The notes under the pieces: generated by a model
The model's input: only the letters and a program-made list of their open reading frames with translations
The model's database searches: none
Told to the model about the DNA's origin: nothing
Source of the DNA: Asparagopsis taxiformis
Taxonomy: Eukaryota > Rhodophyta > Florideophyceae > Bonnemaisoniales > Bonnemaisoniaceae
Direction: 5' to 3'
Assembly: GCA_030407315.1 (NCBI GenBank)
Contig: JALQPE010000101.1
Coordinates: 124,001-188,000 of the forward strand
Length of the DNA: 64,000 nucleotides
Translations under genes and position numbers: made by a program
Part shown: positions 48,886-58,700 of the stretch, one piece after another
How the letters are laid out: the number at the start of each line of letters is the position of its first letter
How positions within the stretch are numbered: the first letter of the stretch is position 1

Positions 48886-49642
48886 GCGGTTTTGCTGATG
48901 AAATTATTTGGTGGTCGCTAGTTGCTATACAGTGCAAGGAACATTGTCACTCGTCTTGAAGAAACTTCAAGTTATCGAGCTTGCACTCTCTGTTGCCGCT
49001 CAATAGAATAGTCATGTATACTGCGCGTTGCGCTCTCGTTGCGAATTGTGCATTCGTCTCGTCTGCGGTGCACACGAATTGTTTCAATCGGGTTGCAGCA
49101 TGCACTGACGGTAGATGACTAATAGAATTGCTTTAACAATGATGTAATGACTGATTCTTTCCGTTAACAGCAAACTGCTGTTTCTCTTGCTGTTGCATTG
49201 TAAGGAACCGGCGCGCGTAAATCTCACAACGTTTATTATCATGCAAGCTTTTTTTCGCTTTCCCCTCTCTGTCATTCTTGACGTACTCGCCAATTAACAA
49301 GAAATGAATTTCATCTGCAGCGATTGCATGCGACGGGACAACGTCTCGTGAATCGGGAGAAGACTCAACAGCACGCTATCAATTTTTGCTTCTGGTTTCA
49401 CACTCTGTAGCCTCCAAATTCTTTACGTGAACACTATTCCAAACTTGAGTCCTTCCATCATTCCCAATTACCTGTTTGCCAGGCCTAGTCAACCGTGCAC
49501 GTTTAATACTCGCGTGATGTAAACAATTGCCAACCCGTATCTTATTCTACCGTTGACAACGATGTGCCTCTTCCAAGCCATAATTATAAACATAACGCAA
49601 TCCAGTCGTCAAAACTCTCCCCATATTCTCCGTTCTCACTTC
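48886..49642. other. Intergenic stretch, no supported gene
   Basis: This is the 3' flank of the coiled-coil gene and the upstream region of the F-box gene. AT-rich towards the right, short frames only, no RNA gene seen. Confidence 0.4.
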
Positions 49643-49650
49643 TTTATAAA
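49643..49650 (+). promoter_or_regulatory. TATA box of the F-box gene
   Basis: TTTATAAA lies 66-73 bp before the ATG at 49716, followed by a C/T/A-rich leader. Confidence 0.6.
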
Positions 49651-49715
49651 CTGACCATCTTCACCCATTCCTCTTCACCCAACCGTCCACACTTCTTCAA
49701 CACAATCCAGTCGAC

Positions 49716-51410
49716 ATGACCTACCTCCGCAGCTCACACCGTCACCCAGTCCCGCATCTACACAAGTTAGTCGCAAACAATCAGAGACTGTACAGACCAG
49801 CCCCTATCGTAAAACTAACACAACTGCCCGACGACGTTCTCCGCAAGATATTCGAAGCCATCGCAACAAGAAGACCCTATTCCAATGGCACACCGCGTCC
49901 GAGAATTTTGCGAGCTATGCTTCCTCTTGCCGCGACCTGCCGTCGAATGTTTTACATTTTCCAAACGAGTCTGTCCACACTAGAACTTCGCCATGGTACA
50001 AACTCGTTATTCCAACAGACAGGCGACGTTGAAATCTCACTCTTCCTTCGTCGAGTGGGGTCCTTTGTCACACGTCTGACGCTTGGGCCCCTTCGCTGGG
50101 TGGATCATCACACAATCCGAGCGGTGGGAAGTCATTGTCTCAAACTAAAACAGCTGGATATTTCGCTATTGGCTTGTGTAAACCCTATGGAACTCGAAGC
50201 GATGTTTATGCTTACTGGCGCTCGTCTTAATACATTGCGATTGTCGTCTGGTATAGACGGACGCTGCTCCAACGGTGAGCTTACGAGTAGAGTTGCGGAG
50301 TGTTTGCAAAGATATTGTGTGAATTTGCGTAGATTCGCAATAGACCATTTACATATTGGATCGTATCGGGCATTCGTGGCGCTTCTTCGCGATCTAGTGC
50401 CTCAGCTGGAAATGCTGGTGCTGGCAAGATTAGCTCCTGGGATGATGACGCGTGAAGTTTGGAATGTGATGGGGAAAGGTCGCAATCTAAACTTCTTGCA
50501 TGTTGTAACATCAGAAGGTATGGGGCCTTTGCATTTTGGACGTGTGCTGCGCCGACTGATACGATACGGAAGATTGCGACGGGTACGTGTAGATGGACCT
50601 GATCTGATGCATGGGATTATTCTGGGTTGTGTGTTAAGTAATGTACATGGTATGAGAGAGTTTGTGTTCGAGCCTGACAATCGCGATTGCTTTCTACCAG
50701 AAGATGACGTGCGACGGCTTTCGATATGCGAGATGTCCGGCTTTGAAAACCATCATGCTAGGATAGCTGGGAAGGCTCTTTGCCAACTGCGCGAGGTTGA
50801 ACTGACCGAATTACCAGGTTTGGGAGATGCTGGCTTTTCAGAGCTGATGAGATATCATGAAAGTACAATTGTCTCTGTGCGAATTACGAGATGCGCAGTA
50901 GGTGATAAAAGCGTGAGTCTGCTCGGCCTCATGCGATACGTGACAGAGATTCGATTGACAGGACTTTCGAAATTGACGGATGCTGGAATTTTGACTATGC
51001 TCTCCGGTCGGAAGGGGAAACTGGAGATCTTAGAAGTGAAGGGAGTTCCGGAAGTTGTTGGATGGGCTTTTGCAGATGTGTGTCAATGGGGAAGAAAGCT
51101 AAAAGTTGGATACCTCGAACGGAAATTTGCTGGCGTTATTCGGGGAGGAATGCGTGGACACGGTCGACTGAGTAAGGTGATCCACTTCATAGAGCCGGAA
51201 GAGATTTTGGAAGATGAGGAAGTTGAGGGATTGGACGAAATGCTCAGTCGAGTTGCAGACGTCGATGTGGACGGATGGAGCAGTGACGAAGAGTGTGCGC
51301 ACGAAGTGAGTGGATTGACAGGAAGACACTTCAACTATGCAATAGCGGCTGATTGGATGATGGACGGTGAAGATTCGAGTCGTAGGGACGAGGACATGGA
51401 CGTAGACTAA
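49716..51410 (+). CDS. F-box/LRR protein (564 aa)
   Basis: This is a likely substrate receptor of an SCF ubiquitin ligase. The F-box lies at about residues 28-85 (LTQLPDDVLRKIFEAIATRR, then AMLPLAATCRRMFYIF). Leucine-rich repeats of the AMN1/FBXL type follow over about 130-450: LKLKQLDISLLACVNP, LNTLRLSSGIDG, LRRFAIDHLHIG, LREVELTELPGLGDAGFSEL, VSVRITRCAVGDKSVSLL and EIRLTGLSKLTDAGILTML. The C-terminal 90 residues are acidic (EDEEVEGLDEML, RRDEDMDVD) and may be disordered. The substrate is unknown. The gene is intronless and has a TATA box 66-73 bp upstream. Confidence 0.85.
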   Translation: MTYLRSSHRHPVPHLHKLVANNQRLYRPAPIVKLTQLPDDVLRKIFEAIATRRPYSNGTPRPRILRAMLPLAATCRRMFYIFQTSLSTLELRHGTNSLFQQTGDVEISLFLRRVGSFVTRLTLGPLRWVDHHTIRAVGSHCLKLKQLDISLLACVNPMELEAMFMLTGARLNTLRLSSGIDGRCSNGELTSRVAECLQRYCVNLRRFAIDHLHIGSYRAFVALLRDLVPQLEMLVLARLAPGMMTREVWNVMGKGRNLNFLHVVTSEGMGPLHFGRVLRRLIRYGRLRRVRVDGPDLMHGIILGCVLSNVHGMREFVFEPDNRDCFLPEDDVRRLSICEMSGFENHHARIAGKALCQLREVELTELPGLGDAGFSELMRYHESTIVSVRITRCAVGDKSVSLLGLMRYVTEIRLTGLSKLTDAGILTMLSGRKGKLEILEVKGVPEVVGWAFADVCQWGRKLKVGYLERKFAGVIRGGMRGHGRLSKVIHFIEPEEILEDEEVEGLDEMLSRVADVDVDGWSSDEECAHEVSGLTGRHFNYAIAADWMMDGEDSSRRDEDMDVD

Positions 51411-51665
51411 TTTAGATTAGCGCCAGACCTGAAAATATCCAAAGATTTTTCGCCGCTCAAGACACTAACCGCCGCGCTGTCGATTGTATATCATGACGCT
51501 CCTCGTCATCACGGTCATATGATGTGCCTACACCGCTGCGTCGGCGAAGTCAAACTGCTACACAACTTTCAGCACTGAAGGCCTTGTCACGCATACAGCT
51601 GCTTCTAAATGGCATCTAACAACCAGCCCTGAATCCTTCGAGCATCGCAATCGCAGACTTGTACA

Positions 51666-53351
51666 ATGGCCACGCTGATATCAAACCTCGCTTTTCTCGC
51701 GCCGATTCTCCCCACCCTCCGTTCGAATCGGTCACATCAGCCGGCACGCCGACCGGCCACATGCGTTTCAAACATAGAAAGTAACGGCATAGGAACCGGC
51801 AGCAGCAAACATACAAAAACATGGATTCATCCAACTCCCGAACAGGACGACGAGCTGTTTTTCGACGGGTTATCCTATCCGCCGGAAAAACTAGAATGGT
51901 GCATCACGCAGCAGCGCGCCGAAGTGCACCCTACACCAGCCAGAAACCTCAACGGCGCGACATCGCACATCTGCGAGGAAGACTCGACCTTCCGCACAGA
52001 GCGTGTTGAACAGCCGTTTGTGGACACTTTCCGCATGTCGAGCCCGTACATCAACGCCCATCAGGGCAGGATATTCGTGCTGCATGTGCCGGGGGCACTG
52101 ATGGACGAGCCGCTATTTGCTAGCGTTATGGAGGACATCGCTCTGATGCGCGTCGTCGGCATTAAACTCGTGCTTGTTCTCGGACCACAGGGACTTGTGG
52201 ATGAACGGCTGGCGAGTGCTGGTATGTCATCAAGGGTTGTTGATGGGAATCGAGTGACAGATGCGCCAACTCTGCAGATTGTCAAGGAGATTGCGGGGAA
52301 TATGCGATTCGAGGTGGAGGGAACGCTTGCAAAGGGCGTGAAGAACATGCCGAGCGCTTCCCGAATCCAGATTGTGTCTGGCTCGTTCTTCTCAGCGCAG
52401 CCACTCGGGATTATCAATGGAGAAGATTTTGGATATACTGGCAAGATTCGTCGGATTGATAAGGAATCGATTCATTCGCGATTGGATCAAGGGGATATCG
52501 TTGTTATACCGAACGTGGGTTGTTCACACTCGGGGCAGTATTTCAATTGCAGATCGGAGGACGTTGCTGCGGCATGTGCAAGTTCTCTCGGTGCTGAAAA
52601 GTTGATTTTCATGGCTGGTGGCGAAACGCTGTTTGATAGTCGAACCAACCACACGATTCCGAATTTGACAATGAAATCGGCAGCGAGCTTCCTGCAACTG
52701 CGAACACACGAGTTGCCAGACACGTTTCGAGGAGCGCTCGAGAGTTCGGTTAGAGCGTTGCAGAAAGGAGTACGTCGGGCACATATTCTGAATCGGTTTC
52801 TGAACGGAGTGCTATTGATGGAGATGTTTCACCGCGACGGAGTCGGGCTGATGATTTCAAGAGACCTATACGAAGGGTTTCGACGGGCGCGACTATCAGA
52901 CCTGAGCGGGCTACTGGAGATCATCAAGCCTCTGGAAGACGAGGGCATTTTGAAACCGAGAGCAAGGACGCAACTGGAGGGAGATATCGAGGAGTTTATT
53001 GTGATTGAACGGGACGGGATGATCATTGCATGCGTGTCGCTGAAGATTGTTGAGGGTGATGCAACGTGGGGTGAGCTGGGATGCTTGGCTGTACATCAAG
53101 ACTACAGAAAGCTGGGTAAGGGCGATGCGATGCTGGCATTTACGGAGCAACTGGCGTATCGAAACGGAGTAAGGAACTTATTCATTCTGTCCACGCAGAG
53201 CTTTGACTGGTTTGAGGAGCGCGGCTTCAATCAGGTATTTGTCGACGACCTTCCTGCGGCACGACAGAAGTGCTACGACAAGAACCGACGCTCGAAAATA
53301 TTCCACAAACGGCTGGAAGCGGGTCTGGTCGCAACGCGCGACCGTATCTAA
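51666..53351 (+). CDS. N-acetylglutamate synthase, ArgA type, plastid (561 aa)
   Basis: This enzyme acetylates glutamate with acetyl-CoA, the first step of arginine synthesis. The N-terminus MATLISNLAFLAPILPTLRS is a plausible transit peptide with an Ala-Phe-x-x-P motif. An amino-acid-kinase domain covers about 130-370 (FVLHVPGALMDEP, IKLVLVLGPQGLVDERL, FGYTGKIRRIDKESI, GDIVVIPNVGCS, KLIFMAGGETLFD). A GNAT domain covers about 405-545 (RARLSDLSGLLEIIKPLEDEGIL, ELGCLAVHQDYRKLGKGDAML, FILSTQSFDWFEERGF). This two-domain layout is the bacterial/plant type, usually sensitive to arginine. Length is normal. Confidence 0.93.
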   Translation: MATLISNLAFLAPILPTLRSNRSHQPARRPATCVSNIESNGIGTGSSKHTKTWIHPTPEQDDELFFDGLSYPPEKLEWCITQQRAEVHPTPARNLNGATSHICEEDSTFRTERVEQPFVDTFRMSSPYINAHQGRIFVLHVPGALMDEPLFASVMEDIALMRVVGIKLVLVLGPQGLVDERLASAGMSSRVVDGNRVTDAPTLQIVKEIAGNMRFEVEGTLAKGVKNMPSASRIQIVSGSFFSAQPLGIINGEDFGYTGKIRRIDKESIHSRLDQGDIVVIPNVGCSHSGQYFNCRSEDVAAACASSLGAEKLIFMAGGETLFDSRTNHTIPNLTMKSAASFLQLRTHELPDTFRGALESSVRALQKGVRRAHILNRFLNGVLLMEMFHRDGVGLMISRDLYEGFRRARLSDLSGLLEIIKPLEDEGILKPRARTQLEGDIEEFIVIERDGMIIACVSLKIVEGDATWGELGCLAVHQDYRKLGKGDAMLAFTEQLAYRNGVRNLFILSTQSFDWFEERGFNQVFVDDLPAARQKCYDKNRRSKIFHKRLEAGLVATRDRI

Positions 53352-53478
53352 AACAAATGTCCATCGGTGATTGGCTGTATTGTAGCACGGCGCACATTAC
53401 ACCATGTTACATCGACCAATCATACGGTGCGGATGGCGGTCGTCCGTCTCTTGAATCTTGGCAGCTAAAATCACAATC

Positions 53479-53486
53479 TATTTAAT
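53479..53486 (+). promoter_or_regulatory. TATA-like element of the small gene at 53550
   Basis: TATTTAAT lies 64-71 bp upstream of the ATG at 53550, the usual spacing here. Confidence 0.35.
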
Positions 53487-53549
53487 CACATCTCATCTTC
53501 GCATACGCCTCCTCCACTCGCACCGACATCTCCGCACCATCCACCCGCC

Positions 53550-53813
53550 ATGACTTCCGGTCAGCAACTCAACGGTCACATCGAACACGACACCGAACAA
53601 CTCGCAGAGTTTCTCGCCTCTAAGGAGCGTCTGCGTGAGCGCATGACTACCGCTAACAATGATATGCACTCCATGCGCCAACATGTCACACAATCTCGTC
53701 GAGAGTTTGAGACTCAGCTAGAAAATCTTCGTCAGCACTTTGCACCCTACCTTATCGCCAGTCGCTCATCACCTGGTTATCCACATGCACCGCCCTCCAC
53801 CCCTGCAGGCTAA
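53550..53813 (+). CDS. Small coiled-coil protein (87 aa)
   Basis: A single helix-rich frame from ATG to stop has a heptad-like core (HIEHDTEQLAEFLASKERLRERM, then MRQHVTQSRREFETQLENLRQHF) at about residues 10-67, followed by a Ser/Pro-rich tail. Small proteins of this shape occur in tethering, BLOC-type and kinetochore complexes, but no family is certain. A TATA-like element upstream and TGTAAA at 53859-53864 downstream of the stop support expression. It converges on DHFR-TS with 77 bp between the stops. Confidence 0.55.
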   Translation: MTSGQQLNGHIEHDTEQLAEFLASKERLRERMTTANNDMHSMRQHVTQSRREFETQLENLRQHFAPYLIASRSSPGYPHAPPSTPAG

Positions 53814-53890
53814 TCGCTATTCGTAGATGACCTTTGTTTTCTAGTCTTTATGATTCTTGTAAATCATCTTCCTGTTTTTTCTACTTCCAC

Positions 53891-55453
53891 TCATACAGCC
53901 ATCTTCATCTTGATAGCCTCATGTGGTTCGTATCCTACAATCTTCAAATCGTCCATAGTGAAAGCTTCAATGTCGTCCCGATGTGTGACTTCCAATCTCG
54001 GAAACTTCCTCGGTGTACGCTCTACCTGCACACGCAACTGTTCAACATGGTTACTATACACATGCGCATCCCCAAGAACATGCACAAAGTCTCCCGCACG
54101 CAGACCTGTAACCTCGGCAATCAAAACAGTCAGCAGAGAATAACTCGCGATATTAAACGGCACTCCAAGCCCCATATCGCACGACCGCTGATACATCTGG
54201 CACGAAAGTTCGCCATTAGCGACATAGAACTGCGCTAGCACATGACAAGGCGGCAACGCCATGTCCTTGAGCGCCGATGGATTCCAGGCCGACATGATAA
54301 TTCGCCTGTCTTCCGGGTTATTTTTAATACATTCAATCACCTCTGTCAGTTGGTCGACACCCTTTCCATCGTAGTTCGCATGCATATCTGTGTATTCCGC
54401 GCCGAAATGTCGCCATTGAAAGCCGTATACAGGTCCCAAATCTCCGACGTCTCGCTGTGTAAACCCGCGCTGGTCCAGGAACTCGCGAGACCCATTTCCA
54501 TCCCAGATGCGCACATTCTTCTCAGCCAGCTCGTTGGCGTTTGTAGAACCGCGAATGAACCATAACAGTTCTTCCACAACGCCGCGCCAGAACACACGCT
54601 TGGTTGTCAGCAGTGGGAAACTTTCGCGCAGACTGAACCGCATCTGTGCACCAAACAGGGACATTGTCCCTGTGCCTGTTCTATCACCTTTTCGCACACC
54701 AGTGTCTAGAATTCGTCTCACCAGATTCAGATACTGCATCTCTTCTACGTTCACTTCTTGTGCCGGCGACGAAACGTGGTCTCCACTCTTCCGTCTGACG
54801 TATTCCTTCATGCGATACTTGACGCCGTTCTCCTCGATGTCGGCCGAGAGTGAGACAAGTTGGAACTCGGAGTGTGAATCGATATCCGTGTGGAAGAAAC
54901 GGTCGCAATCAAACTCGTTGCAAATTTCCGTATAATACACTCGTGTAGACCACTGCGGCATTTGAATTGCTTGTTCATACACCTTCTCACCGCCGATGAC
55001 ATAAACGATGGAAATTCCTCTGCGCACAAGAAGTTGAGCAGCGGCATCGAAAGAGCCAGCAATAATGACTTCGTCAGGATAACCGAGTTGCTCACGTCTC
55101 TTGGATGATAATACAATGTTAAGTCGGCCTGGGAGCGGGCGCGATTTTGCTGGGAGAGCTGAGTATGCCGCGGACCCCATCAAAACAGCTGATCCATGTG
55201 TAACTGCTTTAAAAGACTTCATGTCCGAGGGCAGATGGGGCCATGGTAATGTGTTGTTAAATCCAATTCCGCGGTTGGGTTTGCAGGTCGCCAGAAGTAA
55301 TCTGCCATCGATATGTGCATTACCAGTCATACTTGTGTGGATGGAGGAGACGTTCAGAAACTTGGGACGAATTGTTGAGTTGATAGTCGGTAAGAAGCGT
55401 GTGGGAGGAAGGAGGCTGCAGCTGGCAGCGAAGGCTATTTGATCCAGGCCCAT
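53891..55453 (-). CDS. Bifunctional dihydrofolate reductase-thymidylate synthase (520 aa)
   Basis: This enzyme makes dTMP from dUMP and reduces the dihydrofolate produced. DHFR covers about residues 45-225 ([56 protein letters not shown]) and TS about 232-520 ([25 protein letters not shown]). The TS catalytic Cys is in [10 protein letters not shown] (about 400), followed by [21 protein letters not shown] and the C-terminal KMKMAV. The fusion is the plant/protist arrangement. The first 40 residues ([14 protein letters not shown]...) look like an organelle presequence. A later ATG at 55330 would give a form without it, allowing dual targeting. The start is the ATG at 55453; further upstream only GTG is in frame. 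Confidence 0.95.
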   Translation of the reverse strand: MGLDQIAFAASCSLLPPTRFLPTINSTIRPKFLNVSSIHTSMTGNAHIDGRLLLATCKPNRGIGFNNTLPWPHLPSDMKSFKAVTHGSAVLMGSAAYSALPAKSRPLPGRLNIVLSSKRREQLGYPDEVIIAGSFDAAAQLLVRRGISIVYVIGGEKVYEQAIQMPQWSTRVYYTEICNEFDCDRFFHTDIDSHSEFQLVSLSADIEENGVKYRMKEYVRRKSGDHVSSPAQEVNVEEMQYLNLVRRILDTGVRKGDRTGTGTMSLFGAQMRFSLRESFPLLTTKRVFWRGVVEELLWFIRGSTNANELAEKNVRIWDGNGSREFLDQRGFTQRDVGDLGPVYGFQWRHFGAEYTDMHANYDGKGVDQLTEVIECIKNNPEDRRIIMSAWNPSALKDMALPPCHVLAQFYVANGELSCQMYQRSCDMGLGVPFNIASYSLLTVLIAEVTGLRAGDFVHVLGDAHVYSNHVEQLRVQVERTPRKFPRLEVTHRDDIEAFTMDDLKIVGYEPHEAIKMKMAV

Positions 55454-55755
55454 TTTCGCGCGAAAATCTGCGATGTTGCGCACTGCTGTAATCTGTTACC
55501 ACGCAAAGTCAACTTTTAATTGCATCTTGTCCGAAAAAACGACGCTGCAGTGGTCACCGGCCGCGAACAAACTACCTCAGGCTCGGACCGGCGACAGACT
55601 CAAGATAATATGTTTTCGTCTTTTATACACAGGATGACCAGGTGTCTTTGCCTAGCATCATATATTTCTACAACCTGTTCACAGCAGGCGAAAACTGTAC
55701 ACCAATCGCCTGACATAATTATAGTTATCCCTTTCCGGCTTCATCACCGAGATTG
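55454..55755. other. Intergenic gap between DHFR-TS and the SANT gene
   Basis: Both genes are on the minus strand, so this is the promoter of DHFR-TS and the 3' flank of the SANT gene. No other gene is seen. Confidence 0.4.
55620..55627 (-). promoter_or_regulatory. TATA box of the DHFR-TS gene
   Basis: The minus strand reads GTATAAAA, about 167 bp before the ATG at 55453. It lies between the DHFR-TS start and the 3' end of the next minus-strand gene. Confidence 0.45.
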
Positions 55756-58700
55756 CTATTTCTTTTCCATCCGCTCATCCGTCGCATCACTCAGCCTTTT
55801 ACCCAGAAGCTCCAGAATCCCGTATGACTCCAGGCTTTTACGTTCCTTTTCCACACCTGTTCCTTCACTGTTTTCAGCAGCCTTAAATGCTACCGTTCCA
55901 GCAATGTCGCCACTCGACTTGTCCGCCGATTTCTTCACCACTTTCCTAACAGGCACAGAACGCAACATTGGAGAAGGCGACGACCTCAACATCGGTAATC
56001 GTCGAACACTGCTACTTTCCGCTTTCTCAGCTGCTTTCTCCAATGCTGTGACAGGTACCTCAATTTCATCTTCTTTGACATCGCTTGCCTTTCCATTCGG
56101 CACGCTTGGCTCGGCCACATCAGTCCCACCCATGTTTTCCTTCTGCTCATCGGCTTTCTCGTCTGTTTTCTTGTCAACATCCAAAACATCATTTCTCTTC
56201 TCCTTCTTCGTCACACGCTTGTTATGATCCAATTGTGCTATCGAAGGACTACGCTTCCTAGTCTGATTTAATTCACCACCAATGTGTTTCGGAGAAGACT
56301 GTTGATCATCACCATTGCAGTTTGCTCCCTGTTCCCCGGATTCACCATCTTGTATATTCTTCACACGCTTCTTCCCTGCCTTCCCACCTTTCTCTGAATC
56401 CACAGCATATCCATCTCCTACTTCATCTGCAATCCTACGCCAAAAACCCTTGATCTGTGCCGGGGTTTTCGGAGCCAAGCACTGTGAGAGCTTCTTCCAA
56501 TTCCGTCCATGTATCTTAAACAACCGCCGAAACTCGATTCCCTCTGCAGCGGTCCAAGTTACTTTCGGTTTGCTCTTCCGCCCATATCCTTCTCCTTTCC
56601 GTCGCCCCGTTTCGCTCCCTCCTTCAACACTATTGGCATCCGAACTCGATGGCTGCCCTGATCCAACGTGAGTCTTTGCAGCAGGTGACCTGCTCTTCCT
56701 TCTCTTCAAATTCAAATGTTCCGCTTCATTGCCAATACTCAAACTTTCAGCACCTTCTGAATCTGGACTTCTTGAATGATTGTACTCTGAAGTATGAAGC
56801 GAACCATGCACATCTGTTTCCACCAATTCCTTTCGCACCTGCGATTTAGCAGATCCTTTTGGTGGCAACTTTGGAGAGAGTTTGGATTGCCCTTTTGTGC
56901 TCTTCGTTGATACCTTTGGAGAACCTCTGGAACCAGCCCTTGAAGATTTCGGTACCCGTCGAGGAGATAGACGTGGAGACATCTTCGATGGCGGTGCACG
57001 AGACCGTGACGATGTCATAGCGCTAAGAACTCGAACTTTTGCCCTGGTATCGAGGCCGAGATTTCCTTTGTTCCTTCTGTAGAATTCGCGGTAGTGGGTA
57101 GATGTCTTGCCAGGGAGCGACATGAACAAAGATACCTCTCTCCAATCAGTGCCAAAATTTGATATTGCCTGAACGAACTTGGAAGCATTGATACCTTCCA
57201 AATCGATAAGATTCAATTCACACATGATCCGTTCAGTGGGCTTTATGGACAATGGCAGCGATACTTCCCCACTGCCCTCATGTATTGATTTCACAACTGA
57301 TGCTACACCCAAACTTCCTGCCGCATTCAATTCGGCAGGGCCCCTACCAGCTAGGGAAGTGAATGGAACATTAAGTACAGACGATCCAGATGTGTGAGTG
57401 GGTAGCGCGTCTAGACTGTCATCAAGGCTGTGAGTCAGTTTCTTCTTTGCAAGAGCAACGATGTGAGCTTTCAGTACCCCTTTCCGTTTCATTGTCGTCG
57501 CCTCCTTCAGTAATTGCTTCAACCCCAGCTCTAGCTTGTTCTCATAGTAGAAGGAGCTACATTCCCTGACGGACTTATGCTCTAGAAACCCTGCAATCTT
57601 TCGAAAGTTTTTCGGATACATCAAATACTTATCTATGAAAATAAGTCGTTCGCTAAGACGCCATGGGTTAACACAACGCGATGCATGATGTGCAGCAACT
57701 GGGTCTTCAACCAGCACAGACCCGCAATCATGCGGAACTCTTGTCGGATCTTGTTCTGGTATATCAGCAAGGGTTCTCGCCCAGTTCGCCTTCGAGCCAG
57801 GAGTACCTCCTTCTGTTTCGATTTCAGTGAGAAGCGCATCCAACTCCGCAATTCCATTCATTTGACCATTCACTCCGACTGAAGGAATCACTTTGGTGCT
57901 TGTCCTACCAGAACTTGTTCTCGATGTCAACAAGGCCATATGTCCTTTCGTACTCAACAAAAGAAACCGGTCGCGCTCTCTAGTCCCATCCCGTACCTCC
58001 TTAGAACGCCTATCCTTCGCCGCTTTCATCTTCCTTTGCCAAGATTCCATGCGACTCTTGTATTCGCGCATTACTAGACGTTTTCGTTTTGAGGTGTCGG
58101 CCTTCTGCTCTGCAATCTTTTCAGTAATCTTTTTCAGAACTTCAGGAGCAACCTCGGCCGAAATAGGAGTAGCAGATTTCGCGGCGTCCAAACCAAATTC
58201 TGCATCACTGCAAAGACTTCGGAGTGCAGCAGCGGCAGCATTCGCCTTGGCATGATTTTGAGTCATGACCAGATGCAAATTTGCCTGCATAGGATTCAGG
58301 CACCGTTGCCGTTTCGGAACAGATGGGGCGCGCAACGAAACTTGTAGAGCAAGCTCGGATGCTGCATGAGCGCCTCCCTTGGAAGACCTCTCGTCAGCAC
58401 ATTGCGCGTTTGGAGATAATGCACCGTCTTTCCGTTCTTTCTCTGCTCGCTTCAGCGCCAGGTCACGTTCCAGAGCTGTAATCTCCGCATCTACTTGATG
58501 AATTTTGTCGACTAAATCGTTTGTCCCGCTTCGGGTAGGTGCGGGATTACTTGGAGTCACGACAGCATTCCGCAATGGAGGAAAAGTTGTTGATGAAGCT
58601 GCCGGTGAACTGAAATTGTTGAAGTTCAGTTCTTGAGATCCAACTCGCGCTCTGGATCGTGGGGATGATCGAAGAAAACTTAGAGCCGGTGCGGGCACCG

